A stretch of 64,000 nucleotides of DNA from Theocolax elegans (Eukaryota; Arthropoda; Insecta; Hymenoptera; Cerocephalidae). The translations under genes were made by a program, and so were the position numbers. Within the stretch, counting starts at the first letter, position 1, and each line of letters begins with the position of its first letter. Shown here in pieces: positions 21,282 to 32,513 of this stretch. The stretch is taken from the NCBI GenBank assembly GCA_026168455.1, contig CM047428.1, forward strand, positions 37,476,121 to 37,540,120, read 5' to 3'. The notes under the pieces are model-generated. The model was not told the DNA's origin and ran no database searches. It saw nothing but the letters and a program-made list of their open reading frames with translations.

Positions 21282-22869
21282 GTGCTCGGGAAACGAGAAA
21301 AGGGGCGAGTAGATAAGATCCCTACCGCCCCAATTATTAGCGAGACCTCTGATGTGGATGAAATTCCATCAGGAAATGCACAACCGGGGAAAATGCCCTC
21401 GCTTTTGCCTGTCGGAATTGACAAACAATCAGCGGAAAAAGATGTTTGCGATTCTCGCGCCGGAAAGCCAGTTGAAGAAGAGACTCCACAGTCTACTCGG
21501 ATCGGAATCGGTGGATTCCGCGTACGCACTTTGTACGATTCAGGGGCGGCTCACACGGTTATTAATTCCTTAGGCTTGCAAATTGCATCAGCCATGGGAA
21601 AACCGTTAACGTTTTACATTAAACCAGGTGCACGACTCACTAACGGCCAACGCGCTCCAATACTTGGACGTTTAGAGCTGCCGTTCGATTTAGCGAATGA
21701 ACGTCATTACTTGGATGTTTTAGTAATGAGCGATCTCGACGCCGATTGTATACTCGGTGCCAATTTTATTCGTGCCTTTAACGCTGTATTGTTGCCGCGT
21801 GAAAATCAGTTGCTGATTGAAAATGTGGTTGACGCAATTAAGCTTGAAGTATCTGATATCGGCATTAGTGAGGTCTGCTCACTAGCTGCAGTTGGCTTAG
21901 CAGATATTGACGAAGCGCAACGCAAACAACTCAATGAGTTGTTGGAAAAGCGTTTGACTGCTCCGAATGCAAAGCTAGGTGGTACTAACTTAGCTGAGCA
22001 TGAAATTGATGTGGGCGGTTCACGTCCCATCAAACAGCGCTATTATCTGGTATCTCAGAAGATCGAGCAAGAGATGCACGCTCAAGTGCAAAAAATGCTT
22101 GACGCGGGGATAATTCGCCCGTCGACGAGCGAGTAGTCGAGCCCAGTAGTCATGGTGCGGAAATCTAACGGTACCTATAGATTCTGCATCGACTACCGTA
22201 AGCTCAATTCCGCCTCGAAGACCTGCACTTATCCGCTTCCCTATATGGAGATTATTTTGCGTAAACTCCAAAGGGCACGCTACATAAGCACACCGGATTT
22301 AAGCAGCGCATACCATCCGATTCCGATGAAAAAGGATCGGAACATCTGACGGCTTTCACGGTGCCTAGCTTAAGCTTATATGAGTTTACTCGAATGTCGT
22401 ACGGAGTGGCGGGGGGGGGGGGGGAGGCGCTACGTTTCAACAGCTGATAGATAGGGTGATAGGTCCTGATCTTGAACCGTACGCGTTTTCGTATCTCGGT
22501 GACGTTATTATAGTCACCGAGACGTTCGAAGAGCATCTCAAATGGCTTGAGCATGTTCTAAAGCGGATTTTCGCTGCGGGTCTTTCGATAAACCGTGAGA
22601 AAAGCGAATTTTGCTGCAACGAGGTTAAATATCTCGGCGTGTTGGTGAATCGCGATGGATTTCGTCCTGATCCGGACAAGATAGCGCCGATCGTGGATTA
22701 TCCCGCGCCAACTAACCTCAAAAAGCTACGCTCTTTCCTCGGCATGACTTCATGGAATAGGAAGTTTTTAGAGGATTTTGCTACGCTTGCGGAATCGCCT
22801 ACAAAGTTAACAAACAAAAATGTTAAATTTGGATTGCGACATAGCTCCAGTAAGTTTGCCGTACGATAG
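21282..22869 (+). pseudogene. pol: protease and reverse transcriptase, gypsy C
   Basis: The protease at about 21490-21790 has the active site TLYDSGAAHTVIN (D-S-G) and closes with DADCILGANFI. RT begins around 21980 (EHEIDVGGSRPIKQRYY, LDAGIIRPSTSE). Two stops follow, then MVRKSNGTYRFCIDYRKLNS (22152), ARYISTPDLSSAYHPIPM and a frame break around a 14-base G run (22411-22424) where the family has G-A-P-A-T-F. The catalytic block reads YLGD (22492-22503) rather than YLDD, which alone would kill the enzyme. RT ends with KYLGVLVNRDGF and KKLRSFLGM. RNase H and integrase are missing after about 22870. Confidence 0.85.
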
Positions 22870-23276
22870 TCAAGATGAGTGGTGTACGCAAAAACTTGTT
22901 ATTTAATTGTTATTATAATTAAGAGAGAAATCCTTTATATGTTGACCTGCTTAACATTTTCTTTTGTCTGATGCTTTACTGTTTAATCAATTTATTTTAA
23001 TTATTTATAAAATATTATTTATATTTAATTATGTTTTTCATTTTTTCTTCTGGCCTAGAGAGAGAGAGAGAGAGAGTAGAAATGCAGAGCTGGTACGTCT
23101 TCGGCTACCCAACGTCTGGAAGGGGGGAGTGGATCGAATTAATATAATATTTGATTATATTATATTGCTCGTTACATTCTCTCTCTCTATCTGGCCTGTG
23201 TATTAATATTTACAGCTGTTACAGGTCGACGTTCGATGATTTTCGGCGATTCTCGCGGACCTTTGTAAAGGTAAAA
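22870..23276. other. AT-rich spacer with (GA)n
   Basis: No gene recognised. A (GA)n run lies at about 23057-23075 and a (TC)n-like run at about 23178-23190. This stretch separates truncated gypsy C from the LINE tail. Confidence 0.5.
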
Positions 23277-23870
23277 GATAGATAGATGGATAGATAGATA
23301 AAACTTTATTGGGTTTATAGGGGTAGAAACCCCGTTAATACATTATTAAAAAATATCGCTGAAAAATCAACATAAAAAAAATAACAAAAATTAACGCAAT
23401 AACAAGAGATAACGTTCATCGCTTAGAACAACGCAAAGACAAAAATGACAATAAAGCTATAATATAAAATATAATAAAACAATAAATACAAATCTTAGAG
23501 GACGGATGAGGTTTTTACGCATAACTCTGTCATCCCAGGCTGAACAGTCAAGTCTATATAGATGCTCAAATAAGAATGTTTTAAAATGATTAATGTACGA
23601 TGGATCAAACGGAATGAATGAATTGAACTGAAATGAATTTAACAATTTAGAGGCAGTTAAAACAAAAGATTTATTTAAGAATTATGTAAGAAGATAGGTT
23701 AAGGGCTTAGGAGAAAATCGGGAAGGATATCGAAGATGATCTGCTGAATGGTCGATTTGAGTGAAATAGTCAGCAAGATAATGGGGTGAATTTCGAGCAA
23801 TAACACTATAAGCCAATGATCCAATGAAATACAAACGTCTAGACTCAACTGACAGCCATCGCAAATGTAG
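23277..23870 (-). mobile_element. 5'-truncated LINE, 3' end with (TATC)n tail
   Basis: On the minus strand two open pieces, 23864-23682 and 23645-23457, form the C-terminus of a LINE RT: RRLYFIGSLAYSVIARNS, RYPSRFSPKPLTYL, then NHFKTFLFEHLYRLD. This style of RRLYF...L ending is typical of I/Jockey-group ORF2 proteins. The 3' UTR ends AATAAAGTTTTATCTATCTA, a polyadenylation-like signal followed by a (TATC)n tail (23277-23302). Only about 600 bp are present. It differs from the R1-clade copies in the window. Confidence 0.65.
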
Positions 23871-24526
23871 TTACTTGGTTAATTTGTTCGCAGTAGTTAA
23901 GTCGCAATTCCTTTAATTCGGAGTGTAGTTAAAAATTAATTTTGTAATTCTGCATTCGGGTGAAAAAATCTTTCCGAATATCTCAACAAGGTGTTTATCG
24001 TTGTCGACGCTTTTACAATCTGTCAATTGTACCGTATGTATTCTTGAGTTTGACTCTATCGAGCTACATAGTGATGTCGTTTACACAATGTTACAATCTA
24101 TCAGTTTCGACATTTCTAATTGCTTTACTTGTATCAATCCACTCGCTCGAAAGTTACAATTCTTTATGACAGTTAATACTTTACAGTCGCCTAAACCCTC
24201 GAGAACGGCATCGCACGGTTCTGAATTTTACCTAAGCTAAATACACTGATACCGAACAATTCGACTATCTGTTTTAACATACGCGCTGATATTTCTATTT
24301 CCGAAATGGATAATGCGCTTGATTGTTTGCGACGCGCAAATCTCTCGGTTTCGACACCTCAGAGGTGTTGGTTTCTTGAACACGGTTATTCTTTCGGTGC
24401 GGTATGCTTCCGCGTAGGTATCCGCCATAAAGCAATCGTGCTTCACGTCCTCGACGTGTGTCTCATTTCTAATTTTTCCACCGCTTCGAGTGGCTTGCGA
24501 GTGGGTTGTACTACGCTTTCCTAACA
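23871..24526. other. downstream flank of gypsy D, possible 3' LTR remnant
   Basis: It lies directly after the pol stop of gypsy D (minus strand), where a 3' LTR is expected, and a TGTTAGGAAAGCG start occurs at about 24525. I find no matching copy at the 5' side (29950-30320), no clear polypurine tract and no CA end, so the LTR call is unproven. Minus frame 24530-24237 is open but unrecognised. Confidence 0.3.
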
Positions 24527-27500
24527 TCACATTATTTCAGGGGTTAACATAAAGCTTACCGATTTACATCTATTATCACGATTTATTACATTAATGGATT
24601 CAGTCTTTCTGTTACGTTTTAGAATACTGGGTATGAACTTGTTTGGCTTGCGAATGCTTGCTTCCGAACACGTAAGTGGTTCATTTTTATCACAATCATG
24701 ATTACCGGCTCTCGCGTTTTGTATCGCGTCCGGTTCTCGATTTTTTGGAACCTCTGAGTGACTAGGATTATGTAACGTTTCGTACGTCTCAGAGTTTTCC
24801 GCCAAATTGCGTGGTTCGCAATATTGCTCGTCATTCGCGGAGTATGCTCCGCTTGTTAAAAAACTACTGGGCGTTAATCCGCCTTGGTCATAAGCAATGC
24901 TATCACCGACTGTGTCTGAAGTGTGATTCGTATTAGTAACTTCGTTATTCGTTACGTTAGTGCTTGTTTGGTCTACGTCAATGTCAGCGTTGCTCGGTAT
25001 TACATTATACGCGTTACTACCATTTACGGTATTGTCTCTGACAGTCTCGGGCGGACTGGAGTTTTTAATTGACTCGGTTTGTTCCGTACGAATGAAGTAT
25101 GCGGGTTTTAATAATTCTATGTTCACGAGTCTCTGTCGTCCGTTTACCTCAATCGTAAAATTACGTCCGTTAGCTGAACGTTCGATGACTTTATGTGGTC
25201 CGGTGTACGGTCTTTCTAAGGCTGGTTTAATGAGTTTAGTTAAGAGAAGTACGTGTGTGCAGCTCTGTAAGTCTCTAAACACGAATGGTCGTGTCTCGTT
25301 GTTGTGTGCTATCGGTACGGCTCTTACTCGGCGCATGTAATTTCGGAATTCGTTCAGATATACGTTGTTCTCTGTCGCGAATTCATCGAATACGCATAGT
25401 TCGCCTGGTATCCGGAGTGCTTTCCCGAATACGAAATCGGCGGGGCACGCGTCGGCCTCTAGCCTTACGCGTGTTCTCAAACCTAATAATACCGTCGCTA
25501 GTACTCGAGACCAGTCTGCTTTCTCCGTATGGCACATAATATATGCTTTATGGTCGCGGTGCCATCTCTCTACCATGCCGTTAGACGCTGGGTGGTACGG
25601 TGCGGTTCTATTTCTTTTAACGCCCGTTAATTGCAGTAACTCGGCAAGAAAACTTGACTCGAACTGTCTGCCCTGGTCAGAGGTTATGTAAATAGGTGCT
25701 CCGTACCTAGCTATCCAGTTCTCGTAGAACGCGCGCGCCACCGTCGTCGCTAACGTTTCGTACAGCGGCATGGCCTCTGGCCACCAGGTAAAACGGTCGA
25801 TCATCGTTAATATATACTTGAATCCGTTGCTGTCGCGTAACGGTCCTACTAAATCTATGTGAACGTGTGCAAAACGCTCGTCGGGTGTTACGATTTTTTC
25901 CGGTAAGAATTAGTTCTTGCACCATTTTTTAACGTCTTTACTTATTTCCGGCCAAATGTAATGTTGCCGCACTATCCTATCTGTGGCTACCGCACTACGA
26001 TGCGCGTTACCGTGGAACAAATTGATTACCTCGTCACGTAATGTTTTCGGTACATATGGTCTGATGGTTTCGCCTGATATGTCGCAATAAACATCTAGAT
26101 GGTTTTCTCCCCATGTCAATTTTTTTAGTTTAATTGAATAGTCGGCTCTCTTTAAGATTTCTTTTAATTCGTCGTCGTTCTGTTGTTCTTCACGTAGTCT
26201 CGCGAGATCAAAAACGGTTGGGAACCTCAACGCGTCGATTTTTTTCGCATTTTTATCTGGAGTCGTTTCGGTGTGCGAATGAGTGTCTATGCGGTTGATT
26301 TGGGCAATGCCATTACCCGTGTCTATTCGCGAGAGACTATCCGCAACCAAATTTACTTCCCCCTTGATATACTCTATGCTTGTGTCGAATTGATTGATGT
26401 ACGCCAATTGTCGTTCGCGCCTAACCGGTGCCTTGTCGGTGCTCTGCTGTAGCGCGTAAATCAACGGTTTGTAGTCCGTTAGTATGGTAAAACTAGTACC
26501 TTCTATAAAGTAATAGAAATACCTAACCGCTTTGTAAATTGCTGTGAGTTCACGATCATATGTCGAATATTTTCTTTGTGCCGAATTGAACTTTTTCGAG
26601 AAGAAAGCAAGGGGTTTCCATTCGTTCTTGGCTTTTTGTTCTAACACCGCCCCCATCGCTAAATCCGACGCGTCCGAAACGATGCGTGTCTCGGCCTGAT
26701 CCTTGGGGAAAGAGAGGTATGCAATATTAATCAAACCATCTTTTATCCTTTCAAACGCATCCATCTCTTCATTCTCCCATGGAATGGGTCGTTGATCTTT
26801 CTACCGCGAACCGTTTAGATGTTTTAATAACGGTAATTGGTCTGCCGCCGCGTGTGGTATGCTTTTCCGGTAAAAATTCACCATCCCTAAGAACCTCTGG
26901 AGTTCGTTCACCGTGCGCGGTCGCGGAAAATCGCTGATTGCTCTTATCTTTGCGTCCGATGGTTTGAAATCTTCCTTGGCAATCACGTAACCCAAAAATT
27001 CTATTCTCTTTACTCCGAATATGCATTTGTCTATGTTTAGTTTTAGGTTCGCTTTACTAAGTCTTTCCAATACTACTTCTAGGTGTTCTCGATGTTCGGC
27101 TTCGTTTCGTGACGCGATTAAAATATCGTCTAGATATACGAAAAGAAAATCTAAATCGCAGAGTGCTCGATTGATGTAACGCTGGAATGTTTGTCCGGCG
27201 TTCCTAAATCCGAATCCCATCGCTTTATACTCGAATAAACCGAAAGGAGTAATAATTGCCGTCTTTTTTATGTCCTCTGGCGCAATTGGAATTTGGTGAT
27301 ACGCTTTATACAAATCGAGCGCGGTGAAAATCGTTTTTTCACTTAAAAAATTAGGGAAATAATGTAAGTGCGGTACGGGGTATCGATCCGGAATTGTTGC
27401 TGCGTTCAGTTTTCTATAATCCCTGCAGATTCGCCATTCTCCGTTTTTCTTTCTAACCATATGAATGTGTGAAGCTCACGGGCTGCCCGACGGTCTAAAG

Positions 27501-27980
27501 ATGCCTTGCTCGCACAGCTTGGCTATCTCGGCTTTTGTAGCCTTCAATTTCTCGCCGTTCAAACGCCTAACCTTATGGTAGATGGGTGGGCCACGGGTCG
27601 TGATATGGTGAACTATCCCGCATGTCGAAAGTAACGCGGGTTTATCGATGCCGAGAACGTCCGGGAGAGTTGCCGGCTCTCCCTCGTACGTATTCATGCG
27701 TATCACCTTTTACCAGCCTACCCATTTTAAGGTCAGGAATCAGGTGGAAATTCGCGATCGCGTCTCCTCCCAAGATGGGGTAAGGTGCGTTGGCTATAAT
27801 AAATCGCCATCCGATTGGCTCCTTAAAACCGAAGTCTATAACGCGATTCGCGTATCCGTTGTTTTTAATACGCGTGTTATTTGCTGCGTGAAGTTTCAAC
27901 GACAGCGGTTTGCCTTTAAATCCCGTCGGTTTAGGTATTACCGATATTTGAGCTCCTGTATCGATCAAAAACATATCGCC
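24527..27980 (-). pseudogene. pol: protease, RT, RNase H, integrase, gypsy D
   Basis: Protease FLIDTGAQISVIP (about 27974) runs to about 27705, where a one-base shift leads to the RT frame. RT: TKAEIAKLCEQGIFRPSGS, TGA at 27476, [39 protein letters not shown] and [13 protein letters not shown] (catalytic YLDD intact). After a stop at 26801 comes RNase H (IVSDASDLAMGAVLE, YDRELTAIY, LTDYKPLIY). The integrase has H-x3-H-like HGNAHRSAV, with the second Cys of its zinc finger not visible beside the stop at 25910. Its catalytic D, D and E lie in HVHIDLVGPL, ITSDQGRQFES and NGMVERWHR. The long Thr/Asn-rich C-tail ends at 24527. Length and order are normal for the family. Confidence 0.9.
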
Positions 27981-28125
27981 CGTTTTTTATCTTTTAATTG
28001 GAGACGTATTGACGAAAAGCCCGGTACGTTTGTCTCCGCAAAGTCGGGTTTAACTAGTTTTCCGAATTCGTTCCTGTCGCGACACAATCTATGCTTTTAC
28101 TTCTGTTTAACTCTTTTTTATCCTT

Positions 28126-29689
28126 CTACTTGCACTCCGGTGAGCAAGATCGCGCCTTATCGCCGTATTTAAAGTGATGTACGCAAAACCAGACACGGTT
28201 CGGCGACCTACTTTTATCGTTTCTTCGAATGCCTCGCGGTGTCGGGTTTCGCTCGTAGCTACGGCTACGACTACGCGTGTTCCCTACCTCGCGCCTATCA
28301 CGCGTCTGATTCGACTTACGCGTAGGCGATTAACTCGTACGCGCGGCCATTATATGAGGATCCGATAAAGGGGTATCCGGTGTGGGTGTTGCGTCCAACG
28401 AATTAACACGACGTATATCGCGCTGCATCCTTTCGTGCGCGAGGTCGGCTTTGTCGAGTATTGTGTCCTCTTTCTCGAAGAGCAACATATCCTCAATTTT
28501 ATCTAATACTACTGATGGCAGTCTATTAGGCCATATTTTTAACACGGATTGTCTTGGCATGAGAGTCCCTGCCGCGTTAACTAACTCGTTGAAAAATGTT
28601 GACGGTTTACGGTCGTTAAGGGGATGTCGGAGCTATAGCCTCCATCAAAAGCCGCTCGATCTCACGGCTTCGAATGGCGCTGTAGTCAGGTGTCGATTTC
28701 TACGCTAAACGTACTTAAAACATAAATTATAAATTTTGCAGCTACATAGAGCTGTTGAAAGATACTTTCCCCCCTAGCTGTAACTAAATTTAAGGTAATT
28801 GTAATATTATTCTTGGCAGCAAATGTTTATTTTTTTAAAGAAATGTGAAATACGTTGCGTGTAGCATTACCGCAGATATAGATTCATTGAATATGAGACG
28901 TATTTCACATTTCTTTCAAAAAATAAACATTTTCTGCCAAGAGTAATATTATAATTACCTTAAGTTTAGTCATAGCTAGGGGGGAAAGTATCTTTCAACA
29001 GCTCTATGTAGCTGTAAAATTTATAATTTATGTTTTAAGTACGTTAACGTAGAAATCGACACCTGATTACAGCGCCATTCGAAGCCGTGAGATCGAGCGG
29101 CTTTTGATGGAGGCTATAGCTCCGACATCCCCTTAAGTCGTGTGTCAGTCAGCAGTCTATTTAGTTTCTGTTCTTCCGTCTCCGTATATTTCTTTAACAC
29201 TGCCTTCTTAATTGTATTGTATTTGTTATCCGGGGGAAGAGCTTTAAGAATGTCGAGATTTTCCCTGATCAAATCATCTCCGATATTCTTTAATAAATTA
29301 CAATATTTCATTTGGTCCGCGATAATATTATTATCCGTAAATAACGATTCTAACATTGCAAACCATGCTTCCGGGTCGTGTCTCCAAAAGTTTTGAAATT
29401 GAATATTTATTGTCCTTGACTGACGACTATAATCCGACTCGATATTAAAACCGCGTACGTGTTCCGTGTTATTATGCCCGAATGTAAACATGTTATTATC
29501 ACCTAATACTCTTTCGAATCGCGTTGTGTTTACATCGTTCGGCCCTAGTTGGTTACCGTTATTAATTCTGTTTACGTTAGGTTCGCGACTTTGCGTGTTG
29601 TTTGCCCTTGTTGTTACGATTAGATCGTTAATTAGACGTTTCAAGCTTTCGGTTTCTGCTTTGAGTTCTAAGAACTCGTCCTTGGACAT
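28126..29689 (-). pseudogene. gag, gypsy D (split by a TTAA-flanked element)
   Basis: ATG at 29689 (MSKDEFLELKAETES), capsid-like core around 29450-29150 (FWRHDPEAWFAMLESLF, KYCNLLKNIGDDLI, LNRLLTDTRL). The frame is cut at 29133 by the inserted element and resumes at 28619 with DRKPSTFFNELVNAAG; L-x-D-R-K-P-S is a hallmark of Gag in this group. After a stop at 28330 the same frame holds a Ser/Arg-rich linker and a finger WFCVHHFKYGDKARSC...C at 28129-28190. That spacing is like the variant zinc finger of Mag-type elements rather than a CCHC knuckle. It ends at 28126. Confidence 0.85.
28620..29132. mobile_element. 513-bp palindromic element with TTAA target duplications
   Basis: It starts GGGGATGTCGGAGCTATAG and ends with the complement. 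The arms pair almost to the centre (loop about 28858-28893), and TTAA flanks it at 28616-28619 and 29133-29136. Taking out the element and one TTAA closes the gag frame of gypsy D exactly. The alternative 4-bp duplication GTCG outside the TTAA would leave a stop, so TTAA is the target. TTAA targets are used by piggyBac and Kolobok transposons. No protein is encoded, so it depended on an enzyme supplied elsewhere. Confidence 0.85.
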
Positions 29690-29950
29690 TTCTATGGTTT
29701 ATTTACGCGGGCTCGTCTCCATCGCGATATCCATTTCGTTAATTTCCGGGTTTCCTATTGTCGGCATGTTTCTTCTGAATATTTTGCCGTTACGCAGATA
29801 AGAATGTCTACCTAATTCTGCTATTGATCTTGGCCACTCGTATTGACCTACAAAACCTACTTCTTTTCTACGCTTTTTCAATGTGTGCATGAGTTTACAG
29901 GATTGCCCTACATGTATACGTAGATACCATAATCTTCGCAATTTCACTAA

Positions 29951-30319
29951 TTTTACTCATGCCACTCGCTCGTTACGTCTAATCTTTCTAACCTAACTGG
30001 CTGTTTGGCCTCCCTCTAGGATACGAGTAGTTGCCAGTTACCATGCTATAACAAGGTCGCGACCTTAGCTGCGTGGCACAGGCTACGACCTGAGTCGACT
30101 ACCCGCGCCCACGAGTTCGGCTTCCCTAATCTTACACGGATGAAGCATATTATTGAATTTGGGCTGTAAACGCCTCTTGTCGTCAAACTACTCAGCGTGT
30201 GCTTCGGTCTGCAACTGAGCACACTATAACAGGATCTTGATCCTAGCTGAGTGCCCAGAGCTACGGCATACACCGGACTATCTGCACATACGTTATTCTC
30301 ATCGTATTAGAAAAAATTT
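29951..30319. repeat. diverged direct repeat carrying short palindromes
   Basis: Two segments about 180 bp apart align: CTATAACAAGGTCGCGACC (from about 30044) and CTATAACAGGATCTTGATCC (from about 30227), each followed by TAGCTGxGTGxC and CTACG. Each contains a different near-perfect palindrome (AAGGTCGCGACCTT and AGGATCTTGATCCT) in the same position. No coding signal. The location is between gypsy D leader and gypsy E gag. Confidence 0.5.
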
Positions 30320-31286
30320 TAATGATTGATACTCGCGCAAGAAATGCTTCAATACTCTGGCTTTTGTCTCCAGAGACTCGAACTCCTCACTTACGAACAA
30401 TTGCGCCGACATCGCGCACTGTCCCGCCCGATCTAGTTGTAGATTGGCCGGTTACGTTCGAGTCCATCCGACTAGGGTAGGGAGAGCTAGAATATGGAGG
30501 CTGACCTTGTCTCCATATCTCACCCCTCCCCAAAGCTCTTCTAGCAGATGCTTGAGGTGCTTGAGAACCATCGCACTCTGCCTGCACTTGTCGTGATCTT
30601 TCGTCCGTATCGTCCAGTGTGTGACACGTATACGTATCCTGGAATCGGACATGTTGGTTCGGCTCTCGATTCCTGTTGGCGGTCGTTCTCTGCGAACTAT
30701 CGCGGGCGTAGAAGTCCATTTTCAGAGCACACACTTGAGCCTCCAAATCTTTCATCCGTGCCGACATGACGGCCTGTTGCTTCAACTGCTCTGTCAACAT
30801 CGCAGCAAATGTCGCTGGTATCTCGAATTGTGCTCCGCCTGTAGACACTAGCGTGATTCACTCTCCTTTATTGCCTTCTTGGCTGGAGACTTCGGATTGT
30901 TGATCCTCTGCATGCTGATCTACCTGAGCATCTACATCTATCTCTTGCCCTTCTATGTCCGGAACGTCCAGTGCAAGAGTCTGCTGCAAAACTTCTGCAA
31001 CAGTTGGATCAGAATCCGGATCAGGTAATGCCGGATTCTGGGCAAACAAAGCCTCGAACCAATCCGACCTCCGCTTATTTCGCCTTTCGCGATCCACCAA
31101 CAGATTTGTTTCTTCAGCGAAATCCTGAGCCGTATAATTTCCCATTAACCACCGTTGGAAACGCTCGGCTCTCTTATAATTTGGGCCGTCAAACCGCATC
31201 TCCAACGACTCGAGGTGAGCCTTTATCTGTTCACCGGATTGAATATCAATCCAGTTGTCAATCTGGTCAGTCATCGATTCTGCCAT
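30320..31286 (-). pseudogene. gag N-terminal part, gypsy E
   Basis: ATG at 31286 opens MAESMTDQIDNWIDI and ERFQRWLMGNYTAQDF, similar to the gypsy C gag start. One in-frame TGA at 30858 interrupts; the same frame continues to 30387 with a coiled-coil-like EQLKQQAVMSARMKDLEAQV. After a further stop it reads GVRVSGDKSQSIEAFLARV, the first part of the capsid (compare NIKFSGE in gypsy C). The capsid is cut at about 30320. The rest of the element is absent. Confidence 0.75.
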
Positions 31287-31559
31287 CTTATCTTAAAACT
31301 ATCGCCGATTTATTAACAAAAAAAATAAAGAAAAATAATCGCTTCCGCAGGTACTTGTGCAAGGTTTGTTTATTCAACACTAGGTGGCGTTAAACTACTA
31401 AATTATTGGGCCACTGTGTTGAAGACTGTAATATTTCCCTTTTTAAATAAACAACTTACGCTCACCAATTTGAAACTTGCTTGTAAAAAAAAAAATAAAA
31501 AATTTTATAATTTTGACAACTATTTAACAAAATAAATTAAATTTCACCTTCAATTTAAA
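31287..31559. other. AT-rich upstream region of gypsy E gag
   Basis: Probable leader. TGGCCCAATAATTTAG on the minus strand (about 31398-31413) begins with TGG but is not a convincing primer site. No LTR is recognised before the satellite array. Confidence 0.35.
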
Positions 31560-31587
31560 TTTGTTATACGCGTTTCAGTCTAATCCA

Positions 31588-32040
31588 CATTATATTAAAA
31601 TTTTATACTGCCAAAATGACGATATAAGTATAAATTATGTTATATTTTTTTAAATACTTTGTAAAATTTATTTTTTTTAATTCAATATGATCGCGGCACC
31701 CAAAGGAATAATTAGACATAGTGTTTGACTTCTTTTATAGGTATTTAATTAATTTTTTATTGGTTTTAAAGTTTAAGTCTGAGCGTACGTCCGTACGTCC
31801 GTACAGGCGGCTTTTTATTTTTTAACTCTTCTTATATCTCTCTTGGATTTTTGAAAAAATGAATTTTTTTTAATGAAAGTGATCGCGGAACCACACGGAT
31901 TAATTAAAAATAGTGTTTATCTTTTTTATGGGTGATTAATTATTTTTTTATTTACTTTTTTTACTTTTATAGTCGATTAGTTATAACTGAAGATAACATT
32001 AAGGACTGGACATCATCAACAAATATATGGGAATATTTAA
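31588..32040. repeat. ~445-bp satellite unit (first of five full copies)
   Basis: Further copies lie at 41225-41680, 42340-42785, 43355-43800 and 44468-44910, with a truncated one at 42975-43070. Each carries two related internal segments, ATGATCGCGGCACCCAAAGG and GTGATCGCGGAACCACACGG, about 190-200 bp apart, and a CGTACGTxCGTAxGTCCGTA stretch. The unit always leads into hairpin units through ATCATCAACAGGAAGGGAA or a close variant. Confidence 0.8.
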
Positions 32041-32510
32041 TATATAAGGGAAAATTTTTTTTTTAATTTCGAAATATGGGTTCCACTAGATGATGCCCCG
32101 TCGACCTGGAGGTAACAGTAGGGACCTAGACATCTTCTACAGGAAGAAAATTTTTTTTTTTTTTTACGTAATAGGTCTTTCAGTAGATATTTCCCCGATG
32201 ACCTGGAGGTAACATTATCGACCTGGACATCTTCTACAGGAAGAAAAAGTTTTTGTTTTATTTCGTAATATGCCTTCCAGTAGATGATGCCCCGTCGACA
32301 TGGAGTTAACAGTAGGGACCTAGACATCTTCTACAGGAAGAAAATTTTTTTTTTTGGTTTCGTAATATGCCTTCCAGTAGATGATGCACCATCGACGTGG
32401 AGGTAACAGTAAGGACCTGGATATGATCTACAGGAAGAAATTAATTTTTTTTTTAATTTTATATAAGCTATCAAGTAGATGATGCCGCGATGACCTAGAT
32501 GACCTAGCTA
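32030..32510. repeat. 85-99-bp hairpin-forming satellite units, block 1
   Basis: Each unit is a T run, ATTTCGTAATATGGGCTCC, then CAGTAGATGATG, a middle ACCTGGAGGTAACATTAGGG, and CATCATCTACAGGAAG. CAGTAGATGATG pairs with CATCATCTACAGG to make a stem. Period varies with T-run length; consecutive units in the 44.9-45.2 kb block are 99, 99 and 96 bp apart. Other blocks lie at 37980-38335, 41675-42180, 43070-43195, 43800-44310, 44910-45240 and 45985-46330. Confidence 0.88.
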
Positions 32511-32513
32511 AAA

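Larger units (their letters stand above)
24527..29950 (-). mobile_element. Ty3/gypsy (Mag-like) retrotransposon D, nearly complete interior
   Basis: The order on the minus strand is leader (29950-29690), gag (29689-28126, interrupted by a palindromic insertion), protease, RT, RNase H, integrase (27980-24527). Lesions visible are a gag stop at 28330, a one-base frameshift at about 27705, stops at 27476, 26801 and 25910, and the insertion at 28620-29132. RT and integrase catalytic residues are intact. It is the least decayed element here, so the palindromic insertion is later still. The LTRs are not identified. Confidence 0.88.

Noticed and set aside
24237..24530. 97-residue minus frame after gypsy D pol as an env or extra gene
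   Set aside because: No signal peptide, membrane segment or recognisable motif; more likely LTR or flank sequence.
28612..29140. GTCG as the 4-bp duplication of the palindromic element
   Set aside because: Removing the element with GTCG leaves a stop in gag, whereas TTAA leaves a continuous frame.
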